A stretch of 46,592 nt of DNA from Hirudo medicinalis (Eukaryota > Annelida > Clitellata > Hirudinida > Hirudinidae): positions 15,207-61,798 of the forward strand of contig MPNW01000214.1 in assembly GCA_011800805.1 (NCBI GenBank), given 5' to 3'. Positions within the stretch are counted from its first letter, which is position 1; each line of letters begins with the position of its first letter. Of this stretch, positions 26,194 through 35,969 are shown piece by piece. The notes beneath the pieces were generated by a model, which did not search any database, was not told the origin of the DNA, and saw nothing but the letters and a program-made list of their open reading frames with translations. A program made the position numbers and the translations under genes.

Positions 26194-26922
26194 ATGAAAA
26201 TAAATTGTATTGCATTAGACGATGAGCCTTTGGCGGTAGAGCTACTTTGTGGCTTTATTAAACGAATAAAATTTTTAAACCTAACCGCTGCATTTTCATC
26301 GGCATCGGAGGCATTAAAATATCTTTCCTCCGAAGAAGTGGCCTGTCTTTTTATTGATATAGAAATGCCAGACCTGAATGGCATTGAACTCACAAAAATC
26401 ATCAACCGGTTTTCCAAAAAACCCGAAATAATATTTGTAACCGCATACAGCCATTACACCATAGAGCAGCTCAATTTACATGCTACCGATTTTTTGTTAA
26501 AACCATACAGCTTTAGCGAACTAAAAGCAGCTGCGCAAAAAGCGTTAAAAAACATAGAAACTGCCGAAGCCGCTTCTAAAGAAAAAAATGCAGAAGCACC
26601 GACCATCTTTGTAAAAGTAGATGCTCGGCAAGTGAAGATTTATACGGCCGACATTGTGTATATCGAAAGCATGAGGGATTACATAAAAATATTTACGGAA
26701 ACACGTAGCCTGCCTTATATGCCTTTAATGCCTTTGAAAAAAATGAAGGAATTCTTGCCTCAAGAAGGTTTTTTACAAATCAATCGGTCTCAAATCATCC
26801 CTCTTCAAAAAATTCAGTCCTTTGGAAAAACAAGTGTTACCCTTTCGGGAAAAAAATTTTCCGTAAGCGAAGGATATAAGCAGACATTTCTTGCCGCAGT
26901 ACAACAACTTTCAACTAAATAG
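26194..26922 (+). CDS. LytTR family response regulator
   Basis: 242 residues. The N-terminal receiver domain (about 3-115) has the acidic pair DDEP at 9-12, phospho-acceptor Asp55 in LFIDIEMPDLNG, and the Lys of FLLKPYS near 104. A linker rich in Ala and Lys leads to a LytTR DNA-binding domain (about 140-240: VDARQVKIYTADIVYIESMR in pieces, FLQINRSQIIPLQKIQ). It should act with the kinase just upstream. Targets are unknown; the divergent receptor gene is the nearest candidate. Its stop is 4 bp from the stop of the convergent GH20 gene. Confidence 0.95.
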   Translation: MKINCIALDDEPLAVELLCGFIKRIKFLNLTAAFSSASEALKYLSSEEVACLFIDIEMPDLNGIELTKIINRFSKKPEIIFVTAYSHYTIEQLNLHATDFLLKPYSFSELKAAAQKALKNIETAEAASKEKNAEAPTIFVKVDARQVKIYTADIVYIESMRDYIKIFTETRSLPYMPLMPLKKMKEFLPQEGFLQINRSQIIPLQKIQSFGKTSVTLSGKKFSVSEGYKQTFLAAVQQLSTK

Positions 26923-26926
26923 TTTC

Positions 26927-28906
26927 CTACTTTTCGTTCTCTGCTCCTAAATACTCCACTTTCAGGTTTTCGATATTGCCCTCAAATTTTCCCAAATATT
27001 GTAACGGAAACACCAAGGTTTGCACCCATTTTCTTTTATCTTTTATTTTGGCATCGGCTTTATTTTCAATCACAGCCAGTGTTTCAATTAGTATATCATT
27101 TACAAAAAGCTTTGTTGTTTTATTCGTTCCTTCTACACTTATTTTTACTTTTTTGCCCACGGGCAATGTGTAATTAAAGCGATAGCTATACCCATCTCGG
27201 CTGAAGCCTAAAGCACCTTCTTGTTCATCGGTAAGATAAAATTTAGCATTGTTAGATGAAAATAATACGGTACCCTTGGGATTTAGCTTTACATTTATTT
27301 CAAAACTTACACGATAGTTATATCCAATATCTGTAAGCGATTTCTGAAGCGGTTTTCCTTTTTTAGGATTTGTAATTTCAAATACAACGCCTTGTTTTGC
27401 GTTGGTGGGTCTGCCTAGTAAATTAAGGCCGGGAGCTTCGCTCAGCAATATTCTTTTTTTATCAAATTCACTAAAAGGAATGCTTGTGTTTTTCCCGTCC
27501 CACATTTTCACGGCCAATGTTTGTACAGCCGGAAACAGGCGATGATACACATCCTGATAGCTGATGCCATTACCTACATGGTCGTTCCAAACGGCAAACA
27601 TGCCTCCTTTTATTTGTGGATGTTTTTCTTCAAACGCTTCTTTTCCTATTGCAGCGGGGGTCCATTTTTCGTATAAATTTTTTATGTTCAAATAGTCGTA
27701 ATAATATCCGGCTGCTGGTACGATGTATAAAAATCCATCGGGCACGCTTAACACATCGTATCCGGCTTTTATCACATCTCGTGGTTCTGCATAACCGTTG
27801 TACCAACACAGCATTAGCACATCTTTTACCTTTACGGGTGTTTTTCCTTTAGCATGCGTAAGCGCACCCCACAATGCTGCTTTTTTCCCAAACGATTCTA
27901 CGTGTTTAATGTAATGATCGGTAAAGTATCTAAACTTTTCTACCACCAAACTGTCTTTGTTGCTGTATTCATCGGTACCAATATGTACGTACTGATTTAC
28001 AAAAACGGGGTCGACTCCCTCCAAATATTCTTTGTACAGATTGTCTAAAAAAGTGTAGGTTTTTGGATTGAATAAATCCAAATGATCCATGCCGTATTTT
28101 TTACTTCCTATTTCGGGCATGTAATGTGCAAAGGCCAAAGTGTGTGCTGGTGCATCTATTTCGGGAATGATGGTTACACCCTGTTGTAGCGCATCTATCT
28201 GAAACTGCCGAAATGCTTGCTTTCCGTAATGTCCGTCTTTGGCGGCAAACTCAGGATAGGTGGTGCTTTCTAATCGAAAGGCCGAATAGGTTTTGTCCCA
28301 ATTATCATCAAAAAATTTTTTAAACCCATTGTCGTTTAAATGTACCTGAAACGTGTTCAGTTTATAATACGACATTAACTTTACCACATTTTTCAAAAAG
28401 TCCAACGAAAAAAATTTTCTACCTACATCCAGCATAAAGCCGCGCATGGGATAGTCGGGATAGTCTTGCATCGCACCGTTAGGCCATTGCTTCGATTGTT
28501 CGGAAAGTTGTAATAGTGTGCGGGTAGCCCAGTACAAACCCGTTGCAGAGTTGGCCGTTACTTTTACCGAATTACCAATTTCAATACGGTAGGCTTCCCT
28601 TCCTCTGTTCTTTAATACCTCAGGATGAATTGTAAAACTGATCTGGCTTTGTTCTGATTTAATTTTTTCTTTTACACGCAGGCTCGTGCCAAACATGGTT
28701 TTATAATCGTGTGCAAACTGATGTGCTATTTTTTGAGCTTCGCCCGTTGCTGCAATGGTTGTTTTATTTGATATTTCAAAACTGCCGTTGGATCCCTGCC
28801 ATTCCCTTAGTTCGGGAATGATAAAAGGTTTCGGGTTATTGTTTTGTGCCGATGCAGCTATTGAAAGAAGTGAAAAACATAAAAGAAATTTTATTTTTTG
28901 AAGCAT
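26927..28906 (-). CDS. GH20 beta-N-acetylhexosaminidase with C-terminal lectin-like domain
   Basis: 659 residues with a signal peptide ending near ASAQ. Residues about 25-145 are the GH20b accessory domain. The catalytic barrel (about 150-480) begins MRGFMLDVGRKFFSLDF and carries the catalytic pair Asp312-Glu313 in HIGTDEY, plus the HLNDN and EIDAPAH motifs. Residues about 530-650 look like a concanavalin/LamG fold (YRVSFEINVKLNPKGTVLFS). GH20 enzymes remove terminal beta-GlcNAc or beta-GalNAc by substrate-assisted catalysis, and the expected Asp-Glu pair is intact. It is the last gene of the minus-strand locus, 20 bp after the GH3 gene. Confidence 0.95.
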   Translation of the reverse strand: MLQKIKFLLCFSLLSIAASAQNNNPKPFIIPELREWQGSNGSFEISNKTTIAATGEAQKIAHQFAHDYKTMFGTSLRVKEKIKSEQSQISFTIHPEVLKNRGREAYRIEIGNSVKVTANSATGLYWATRTLLQLSEQSKQWPNGAMQDYPDYPMRGFMLDVGRKFFSLDFLKNVVKLMSYYKLNTFQVHLNDNGFKKFFDDNWDKTYSAFRLESTTYPEFAAKDGHYGKQAFRQFQIDALQQGVTIIPEIDAPAHTLAFAHYMPEIGSKKYGMDHLDLFNPKTYTFLDNLYKEYLEGVDPVFVNQYVHIGTDEYSNKDSLVVEKFRYFTDHYIKHVESFGKKAALWGALTHAKGKTPVKVKDVLMLCWYNGYAEPRDVIKAGYDVLSVPDGFLYIVPAAGYYYDYLNIKNLYEKWTPAAIGKEAFEEKHPQIKGGMFAVWNDHVGNGISYQDVYHRLFPAVQTLAVKMWDGKNTSIPFSEFDKKRILLSEAPGLNLLGRPTNAKQGVVFEITNPKKGKPLQKSLTDIGYNYRVSFEINVKLNPKGTVLFSSNNAKFYLTDEQEGALGFSRDGYSYRFNYTLPVGKKVKISVEGTNKTTKLFVNDILIETLAVIENKADAKIKDKRKWVQTLVFPLQYLGKFEGNIENLKVEYLGAENEK

Positions 28907-28926
28907 ATATAAGTATTTTAAAGAAG

Positions 28927-31404
28927 TTATTGTCTATCCGTATCATTCATCATTTTAGCATCGTCTTTCTTTGTTTGCTTTTGGATGCTTGTTTTCCCAT
29001 TATTCTTAAGATAGAAACTTTGGGACAGCCTTATATCCTCATAAGATGCGCCAATCATTATTTTAAATTCGCCGGGTTCTACTACTTTTTCGCCATTGGC
29101 GTTTATAAGAATTAGATCATCCGGAACGATGGTAAATGTAATGGTTTTGGTTTGCCCGGGTTTCAGATGTATGCGCTCGAATCCGCGAAGATTTTTTTCG
29201 TAAGTGGTGGTGGAACTTATCACATCGTTGATGTACAATTGTACTACTTCATCGCCGGCCATTTCTCCTGTATTAGTAATATCACAGGCAACTTTTATAT
29301 TTCCTGTTGAGGTTGTTACACTATCAATTTTTAAATTTCCGTATTGAAACGCAGTATAGGAAAGTCCGTATCCGAAGCAATACAGCAATCCTTTGTTGGC
29401 CACAGTATGGCTTTTCATTTGCTCCCAATTGGCATTGGGTTTGGCAGGTACATTCATCGGCAATTGCCCTACTGTTCTGGGCCAGGTGCCGTTTAGTTTT
29501 CCCCCTGGGTTGATAATACCTTCAAGGGCTTCTGCAATGGCGCGACCACCTTGTGCACCGGGATAGGGTGCAGATAGAATGGCATGGCAATATTTATGGG
29601 CATAGTTTATAGTAGCCGGCCGACCCCAAATAAGCACCAATACTATGGGCTTATCGGTTTTTACCATCGCTTCCAGCAGTTGTTGTTGATGTCCGGGCAA
29701 GTCTAAGCTGCTTCTGGTGCGGCTTTCGCCCGATGTGTAGATCCCATCACCTAAAGCAAGCACTACTACATCGCTTTGATGGGCTAAGGCAACCGCCTCT
29801 TGTATCATTATATTTTCTTGAGATGTAAGGGTGTCGGGTATCAGTTCGTTTTCGGGCCATCCTTTGTTTGCGGCATCTATTCCTTTTACATATTGCACCC
29901 TTATGGCAGGGTTGCTTTGATAGATATTTTTGATGCCTTGCACCACGCTGGTATAACGGTCATAATCTACCGGACCATAATGTGTGGGGATATAATCTCT
30001 TGAATCTGCATTAGGCCCTATTACTGCTATTTTTTTATACCGGCTATTAAAGGGTAGCGTCCTGTTTTGGTTTTTCAACAGCACCAAACACTCGCGCGAT
30101 GCCTGCAAAGCAATATCCAAGTGTTCGGGGGAGGAAACGATTTTCGAAGCATTTTTCGTATCGCCTACATAAGGATTGTCGAAAAGACCTTGCCAAAATT
30201 TCACATATAACACTTGTCTTACTAATTCGTTCACGCGCGCAATGGGCAGTCGTCCTTCTTTTACCAACGCCCGAATGTTATGGATGTATTCATCGGGGGT
30301 AGTGAAGTCAGTGCGTACATTGAGTCCTGCTTGCAATGCAAGCAAACAAGCTTCTTTCAAATCGGCGGCTACGTGATGTATGTTGGCCAAACGCTCTACT
30401 GCATAGCTGTCTGATACTATATATCCTTTAAATCCCATCTCTGCTCTTAGCTTAGTGGTAAGGTACTCGTAGCTGCCGGCCATTACTTTACCATCGTAAT
30501 CGTTGTATGCGCACATGACACCGAGCGACCCGGCTTCCTGAAATACTTTTTTAAAAGGATATTCATGAATATAATACATTTCTGACGGAGTGATGTGTGG
30601 ATCGGTTCTGGCATCCCACTGGCGAGCGGCTTTGCAGTCGCCGTAGCCTACAAAGTGCTTGGGTGTTGAAACTACTTTTTGGTTTTGAATGCCTTTGGCC
30701 ATAGCTACTCCCAGGCGTGCCACTAAGTAGGGGTCTTCTGCAATGCTTCCTTCCCAACGGCCCCATCGCTGATCACGTGCTACATCCAAAATAGGAGCAT
30801 ACATATTGGTGTAACCCATTATGCGAGATTCACTGGCTTGAACCATTCCTTGCAAATAGGCTAGATCTTTGTTCCAAGTGCAGCCTAATCCATTCATAGA
30901 GGGGAAACTGGTGGCATGGCGCACATTCAGTCCTCTGATGCCTTCGCCTGAAAAATCGACGGGTATGCCTAAGCGCGTGTATTCTACAAAAAACCGTTGT
31001 GTTTCGGCAAGGGATGCCGCTATTTTATTGGGCGTTTCGTTTATCAAAAGTTTGGGAAAGCCGTTTAAGTGTTCATCTATATTTGCTATCCCGTCTTTCA
31101 AAATCATACTTTTCCACTCGGAAGTGGGCATGCTATCTTTCAACACTTTTCCCAACCCGTAGTAAGTTGCCAATTGGCAACTTTTTTCTTCCAAGTTCAT
31201 CTGTGCCAGCAAATCATCTATCCGTTTTTCGGTAGGCTGTGTGGGATCTTCGTACACATCTTTGCGGCCATTTTTATTAAAATCAATCCATCCCTTTTTG
31301 TATATTTCTTTTTTGCTTGGATAAATATGTTGTACATCCTGTCCTCTACTTTGTGCCATTTGCAACAGGTAGATGCCTAATAATGCCGTGCATTTTGTAA
31401 GCAT
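28927..31404 (-). CDS. GH3 family glycoside hydrolase
   Basis: 825 residues with a signal peptide (about 1-21). Residues 40-53 (WIDFNKNGRKDVYEDP region) form a short calcium-loop-like stretch before the N-terminal catalytic domain (about 60-400). KHFVGYGD is at 249-256, and the nucleophile is Asp332 in GYIVSDSYAV. The GH3 C-terminal domain (about 430-660: LVLLKNQNRTLPF, IAVIGPNAD, VVVLALGDG) and a fibronectin-III-like domain (EVVQLYINDV onward) follow. The SDxxAV nucleophile type is that of beta-glucosidase/xylosidase-like GH3 rather than NagZ. Exact specificity cannot be read from sequence. Confidence 0.94.
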   Translation of the reverse strand: MLTKCTALLGIYLLQMAQSRGQDVQHIYPSKKEIYKKGWIDFNKNGRKDVYEDPTQPTEKRIDDLLAQMNLEEKSCQLATYYGLGKVLKDSMPTSEWKSMILKDGIANIDEHLNGFPKLLINETPNKIAASLAETQRFFVEYTRLGIPVDFSGEGIRGLNVRHATSFPSMNGLGCTWNKDLAYLQGMVQASESRIMGYTNMYAPILDVARDQRWGRWEGSIAEDPYLVARLGVAMAKGIQNQKVVSTPKHFVGYGDCKAARQWDARTDPHITPSEMYYIHEYPFKKVFQEAGSLGVMCAYNDYDGKVMAGSYEYLTTKLRAEMGFKGYIVSDSYAVERLANIHHVAADLKEACLLALQAGLNVRTDFTTPDEYIHNIRALVKEGRLPIARVNELVRQVLYVKFWQGLFDNPYVGDTKNASKIVSSPEHLDIALQASRECLVLLKNQNRTLPFNSRYKKIAVIGPNADSRDYIPTHYGPVDYDRYTSVVQGIKNIYQSNPAIRVQYVKGIDAANKGWPENELIPDTLTSQENIMIQEAVALAHQSDVVVLALGDGIYTSGESRTRSSLDLPGHQQQLLEAMVKTDKPIVLVLIWGRPATINYAHKYCHAILSAPYPGAQGGRAIAEALEGIINPGGKLNGTWPRTVGQLPMNVPAKPNANWEQMKSHTVANKGLLYCFGYGLSYTAFQYGNLKIDSVTTSTGNIKVACDITNTGEMAGDEVVQLYINDVISSTTTYEKNLRGFERIHLKPGQTKTITFTIVPDDLILINANGEKVVEPGEFKIMIGASYEDIRLSQSFYLKNNGKTSIQKQTKKDDAKMMNDTDRQ

Positions 31405-31436
31405 TTCTTTTTTATTTTTAATTTCAACAAGACGAA

Positions 31437-33704
31437 TTATTCATTTCCGTTTGTGGATAATATTTCAAAAATATAGTCTGCCTCGGTCGGCTTGTTTTCC
31501 TTTCCTTGTGTTATTTTTCCGTTTTCTATACCCCATATTTTATTGCCGCCATTTCCTGCGTTTTGAATAAGATATTTGCCTTTGTTTTTTTGCAATCGAA
31601 ACGTATGCAGTATGGCTTCAAAATTGAGTGATCCCAAGTTCCCGTTTTCATTCAAAAATTTAGAATCGTGCATATTCAAAATTTTAAACCGGTCGGTGGT
31701 AAAATCTTGTAGGATAAGCCACTCTTGACGTGCCGGTGTTTCTTTATCTCTTTCGGGCAAAAACACCGGATTTTTTTCGGGAGTATTTCCATTGATATTG
31801 GAAAGGTATTGCCCATTGTACTTAATAAAGTATTTACCCTCTTCGATAACCGGGGTAGGAAAAATGTCTTTTTTGTACTGATGCAATGTGCTATAATTTC
31901 TGATCAACCGACTTCTGTATTGTTTCAAAAAAGGCAATACCATCAAATTTGCAGGAAGTGGATGTGGCGAGGCTTGTGATCCTTTATAATCGCGCGAACG
32001 AATTGCAGATTGTCGTTTATCTAATTGAACCAATGTTTCGTATTGTGTTATAAACCCTACGCTGTCTGCTTTTGATAATGCTTCGTGCATTTGTATTAAT
32101 ATCAATCCTTTTTGTGCCATCAATCCAAAAGATTCTACCCATGGTTTTATCTCTTGCAGCATTTGTGGGTTGCAAGTAGTGGATAGTATGTCCTTGGTTG
32201 CTTTTTGAAAAGACTCAAACTGTTGTACTATCTTATTTTTGGCATCTTTGTTTATTTGAGTGGGATGATAGTTGGAGAGATAGGGATCTGCTATTTTTTT
32301 AAACGATTCAGACTCGTTTAGATTTCGGATAAACTCGCCGGGTTTTAAGTCTTGGTTGTTTTCGCAAAAAATTTTAAACGATTCTGTGTGTTCCGGCATT
32401 AAGTATTGCAAAGCTTGCTGCCAAGACTTTTGTGCGTTGAAGGTTTTCATGTTCCAACAATAATCGGCAATGCCGTACAGTGCCACTTTGGATGCTTCTG
32501 CATATTCCATCGGATTGGAAACGAAGCCCGAAAGTTGTGGTGCTATATCTTGCCCATTGGCAGGCACGGGACCCATCAGCATGCGATCTAAAATATAGTC
32601 GGTTACCGGATAGTTCCACCAAATGTAGGCTTTGCGGCCTATGCGGGGATTAATCCAATCCATCGTTTCCTTGTCTATTAGGTGTATTACGCTTTTGCCT
32701 GTCCACATCACACGCACGCTGGTGTCCATGTCGGTTCTCAACACCTCTAAATAATTTCCTTTTGATCGGTGCTCATTATACTGTGTGGGGCAATGAATAA
32801 GTGGCGCTACGTCGTGCTTTTTTAGTACAAAATGAACATTCACATAGTTCATCATTTTGGCCTGATTGGTAGCATCTGTACCAATTCCACCAATGTCATC
32901 AAAAAAAACGGCGAATGCTCGTACGCCCAAATCGTACATTTTTTCAAACTTGTTCACACAGGCTTTAAAATCATCTACTACGCCGTCTTTGTCTTTATCT
33001 TCCCAGCTTACATTATTGCCCGGATGCACCGCCCACACAAAATTTACTTTGTTATGATGCGCAGCATCTATTAGCTTTTTAATATCTGCTGCTTCTTTAG
33101 CCGGATAGGGCTCCCGCCATTGGGTACCAAAGCCGTGATAGGGATCGTTTTTGGGGCCATAAATGTAAATATTCATTTTATTTTTCCCCATAAAATCGAA
33201 TAGCCGAATGCGATCTTCATAAGAGTACGGATTTCCGTAAAAACCTTCTACCACGCCGCGTTCAGCCACATTGGGATAGTCTTTTATAATTACCGATTTT
33301 ACCTGAGGATTGCGTAATATTTGTAAAAAAGTTTGCACGCCATAAAATGTACCAGCGTCATCAGTTCCGGCAATAATTACAGCGTTGGGCTGAATGCTAA
33401 GATAATAGCCCTCTCTTGTGGCGGGTATTAAAGCCGTTACCGAACGAATGGCAGCATCACCCTTTTTTCCGATAATTACTTTTACTCCCTTATTGGAGAT
33501 TTTGATATGCTGTTTTAAAACGCGCAACGCATCAGTGTTGGCATTTTTTTCGCTTACAATACGATAAGCAACGGTATTGCGAAATGCAAACTTTCCCCAA
33601 GAAATAGATTGAGGTGTTGGGGAAAGTACACCCGGTTGAGCAAATGATACACAGGTTCCTAAAAAAATAAAAATGAATAAAAAATACAGTCTGTTTGTAA
33701 TCAT
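31437..33704 (-). CDS. GH84 beta-N-acetylglucosaminidase with C-terminal beta-trefoil-like domain
   Basis: 755 residues with a signal peptide ending near SFAQ. Residues about 25-140 are the N-terminal hexosaminidase accessory domain. The GH84 barrel follows (about 148-420), starting RGVVEGFYGNPYSYEDR and containing the catalytic pair Asp269-Asp270 in AVFFDDIGG. A helical domain follows. Residues about 620-755 read like a ricin/CBM13-type trefoil (GKYFIKYNGQYLSNING, FKILNMHDSKFLNENG, GKYLIQNAGNGGNKIWGI). GH84 enzymes remove beta-linked GlcNAc, including O-GlcNAc and some N-glycan or hyaluronan-type ends. Catalytic residues are intact. Confidence 0.95.
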   Translation of the reverse strand: MITNRLYFLFIFIFLGTCVSFAQPGVLSPTPQSISWGKFAFRNTVAYRIVSEKNANTDALRVLKQHIKISNKGVKVIIGKKGDAAIRSVTALIPATREGYYLSIQPNAVIIAGTDDAGTFYGVQTFLQILRNPQVKSVIIKDYPNVAERGVVEGFYGNPYSYEDRIRLFDFMGKNKMNIYIYGPKNDPYHGFGTQWREPYPAKEAADIKKLIDAAHHNKVNFVWAVHPGNNVSWEDKDKDGVVDDFKACVNKFEKMYDLGVRAFAVFFDDIGGIGTDATNQAKMMNYVNVHFVLKKHDVAPLIHCPTQYNEHRSKGNYLEVLRTDMDTSVRVMWTGKSVIHLIDKETMDWINPRIGRKAYIWWNYPVTDYILDRMLMGPVPANGQDIAPQLSGFVSNPMEYAEASKVALYGIADYCWNMKTFNAQKSWQQALQYLMPEHTESFKIFCENNQDLKPGEFIRNLNESESFKKIADPYLSNYHPTQINKDAKNKIVQQFESFQKATKDILSTTCNPQMLQEIKPWVESFGLMAQKGLILIQMHEALSKADSVGFITQYETLVQLDKRQSAIRSRDYKGSQASPHPLPANLMVLPFLKQYRSRLIRNYSTLHQYKKDIFPTPVIEEGKYFIKYNGQYLSNINGNTPEKNPVFLPERDKETPARQEWLILQDFTTDRFKILNMHDSKFLNENGNLGSLNFEAILHTFRLQKNKGKYLIQNAGNGGNKIWGIENGKITQGKENKPTEADYIFEILSTNGNE

Positions 33705-33737
33705 GTCAATAAAATAAGTTTAGAATTTAATATATAG

Positions 33738-35858
33738 TTACTGAGGTAAAGTACACCCCATTTTTTCAAACGGAATAGGTTCAAACCCTTTAATTTGTTC
33801 GTATAAAGCGGCATTGGGTTTCAGTCCTTTCAAAGGGTCGCCTTCGTCCACAAATCCCGGATTGTCGTTCGCTATCCAATTATTCCAAAATTCGCCCCAC
33901 TGTGTTTGTCCGTTAATAAGATTTTTTATTTTGTAAACTAGGTTTCTTTCTATTTTGTTTCGCTGAGGGAAAGCGGGGTTTCCTTTGAAATATTGGGGCA
34001 AATGCGGATAGGCTGTGCTGTAGGGCGGTTGTTGATAGTCCACCGCTTTTAATCGCTGTTCAAACACGCCGCCTCTTGCTACCATATTGGCAGCCCAGTT
34101 TTGCAGCCGATTGTCGATATGAAAAGCAATAGGCGATTCCATAAAAATATTGTTGTAATAATGATTGTCTTGGCCACCGCCTATCAACACAGGAATAGAG
34201 CCCGCGCGGTGATATACATTTCCGTACACTTCACTTCCGCAGGCGCCATCATCGTGATAGGTGGCAGTAACGCGATGCCGTGAGCTAAGATCTTTAAAAT
34301 AATTATACCTAATGATATTGCCTTGCTCGGATGGATCTCTGCCATAATATACGGCACCTTGATCGTCCACTTCGGTACATACGTTTGTTATTTTACAATA
34401 CTCTACTATATGATTGTTGCCATGAAAAAGAATGGCCATGCTGGGCGCATCGCTAATATCGCAATTGCTCACACGGTTTCCCACACCATCTATCCACACT
34501 GCCGGGCGGTATGATTTTTCAATTCGATTATACCGCTGAATTCGACAATTTTCTACAAAATTTTTGGAAGATGTTAGTGTTATCCGATTGCCACCACCCA
34601 AACTAACACCACCGGCGCCTACATTGTAGATACAACTATTTTTTACGCCATTGCCTTTGCCGGCCTGCCGGTCGAAGGTAGGGTCGGCGTAGAGACGGCC
34701 TGCTACATCGCCTACAATACCGGGTGCTGCGTTACCGCCGGTAGCCATTGCATGGGTTTGCAAGTCCATTTCTTTGGCAATCGTACCCAATCCGATGCTT
34801 ACTGCTACATTTCCTATGTTACGAAAAGTACAGGCATCTATTACTACGTTTTCGGTATTTTGCATATATACACCCATGCCTCGGGTGTTTTCTATTGTAA
34901 TGTTTTTCAGCCGCACATTGGCGCATTGAGTAATAGAAAAAACCGGCTGTTGCAATACGGAAAGATGCACACTCTTCAGGATGGGGATAGGGGGATAAAA
35001 GTATATTTTTTGATTTTTATAATCAATGGCGTATTCACCTGGGCGATCGATCTCTTCTATTAAATTGATGGCATGCCACCTCCGGTAATCGGTGCCCGTC
35101 ATAAAATGATAGGTGGTAAACATGGTGGTAGATATGGTTTTTAGGGCTGTATCTATTGCTGCAATAGGAATCATGTCATCGGCGTATCCATGCCCAAAGT
35201 AGCCACCAATCCAAATGTTTTCTGCTTTTGTCCAATATTTGGGACGATTTTCATGGTAATAAAAAACCGGCAGTTTGCCATCGGTTTTATCTTCTTTATT
35301 TCCTGCCACTTTTATCTTTCCGATCAGAGCCATCGAATCGTTGGGCCAGCGCGATAGTTGCAGCGGTTGGTCGTTTACAAACAATTCGTTCCATGCGGGC
35401 AGGCTGGGTCTTCCAAAGCCAACAGCATGAAGATTGGAGATAGGAATACCTAATTTTTTAAAATCAATCACCCGAATACTATCCACCACTTGTATTTGTA
35501 GTCGTGTTCTAACTAAAGGGTCTGTCACTTTTTGTGTGGCACTCACCGAAATATTTTTTCCGCCGGAGAGAAATACGCCTTGTTTATCTTGACCCGAAAT
35601 GGTAAGCTGCGACCATTGACCGGCGGATATTTCGATAGATTTTTCAATCTCGTATTTTCCAGAAGTTAATACTATCTCTACGTTCCCGCTTTTTTGTTGT
35701 GCGGTATTCACGGCTTTTTGAATACTTTTAAAAGGTGCATTAACAGTACCAGACGCATTATCCTGACCACGGGGCGATACAAAAATTTTTGTTTGTGCCC
35801 AAAGCAATGTATTGTAAATCAATAAAAAAATGGCGATAATTATCTTGATTGATTTCAT
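33738..35858 (-). CDS. Right-handed parallel beta-helix protein, possible glycoside hydrolase
   Basis: 706 residues with a signal peptide ending near LLWAQ. The mature start KIFVSPRGQDNASGTVNAPF and the following FKSIQKAVNTA are typical of secreted parallel beta-helix proteins. A middle segment reads WNELFVNDQPLQLSRWPND (around 155-173), then come helix rungs rich in Asn and Val (IENTRGMGVYMQNTENVVID and others, about 310-560). The C-terminal NPGFVDEGDPLKGLKPNAAL and GFEPIPFEKMG resemble beta-helix glycosidases such as GH141 (fucosidase/xylanase). I cannot place it with certainty. Its position between GH92 and GH84 argues for action on the same glycan. Confidence 0.8.
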   Translation of the reverse strand: MKSIKIIIAIFLLIYNTLLWAQTKIFVSPRGQDNASGTVNAPFKSIQKAVNTAQQKSGNVEIVLTSGKYEIEKSIEISAGQWSQLTISGQDKQGVFLSGGKNISVSATQKVTDPLVRTRLQIQVVDSIRVIDFKKLGIPISNLHAVGFGRPSLPAWNELFVNDQPLQLSRWPNDSMALIGKIKVAGNKEDKTDGKLPVFYYHENRPKYWTKAENIWIGGYFGHGYADDMIPIAAIDTALKTISTTMFTTYHFMTGTDYRRWHAINLIEEIDRPGEYAIDYKNQKIYFYPPIPILKSVHLSVLQQPVFSITQCANVRLKNITIENTRGMGVYMQNTENVVIDACTFRNIGNVAVSIGLGTIAKEMDLQTHAMATGGNAAPGIVGDVAGRLYADPTFDRQAGKGNGVKNSCIYNVGAGGVSLGGGNRITLTSSKNFVENCRIQRYNRIEKSYRPAVWIDGVGNRVSNCDISDAPSMAILFHGNNHIVEYCKITNVCTEVDDQGAVYYGRDPSEQGNIIRYNYFKDLSSRHRVTATYHDDGACGSEVYGNVYHRAGSIPVLIGGGQDNHYYNNIFMESPIAFHIDNRLQNWAANMVARGGVFEQRLKAVDYQQPPYSTAYPHLPQYFKGNPAFPQRNKIERNLVYKIKNLINGQTQWGEFWNNWIANDNPGFVDEGDPLKGLKPNAALYEQIKGFEPIPFEKMGCTLPQ

Positions 35859-35969
35859 ATTTTATTTAGATTGTAGTAGAGCCCGTTTATTACTGCGCCG
35901 TGGCGCTATTGTATAAACAAACCTTGCCAATATGCTTACTTATCCATTAAGTGTGTGTACATGTATAGT

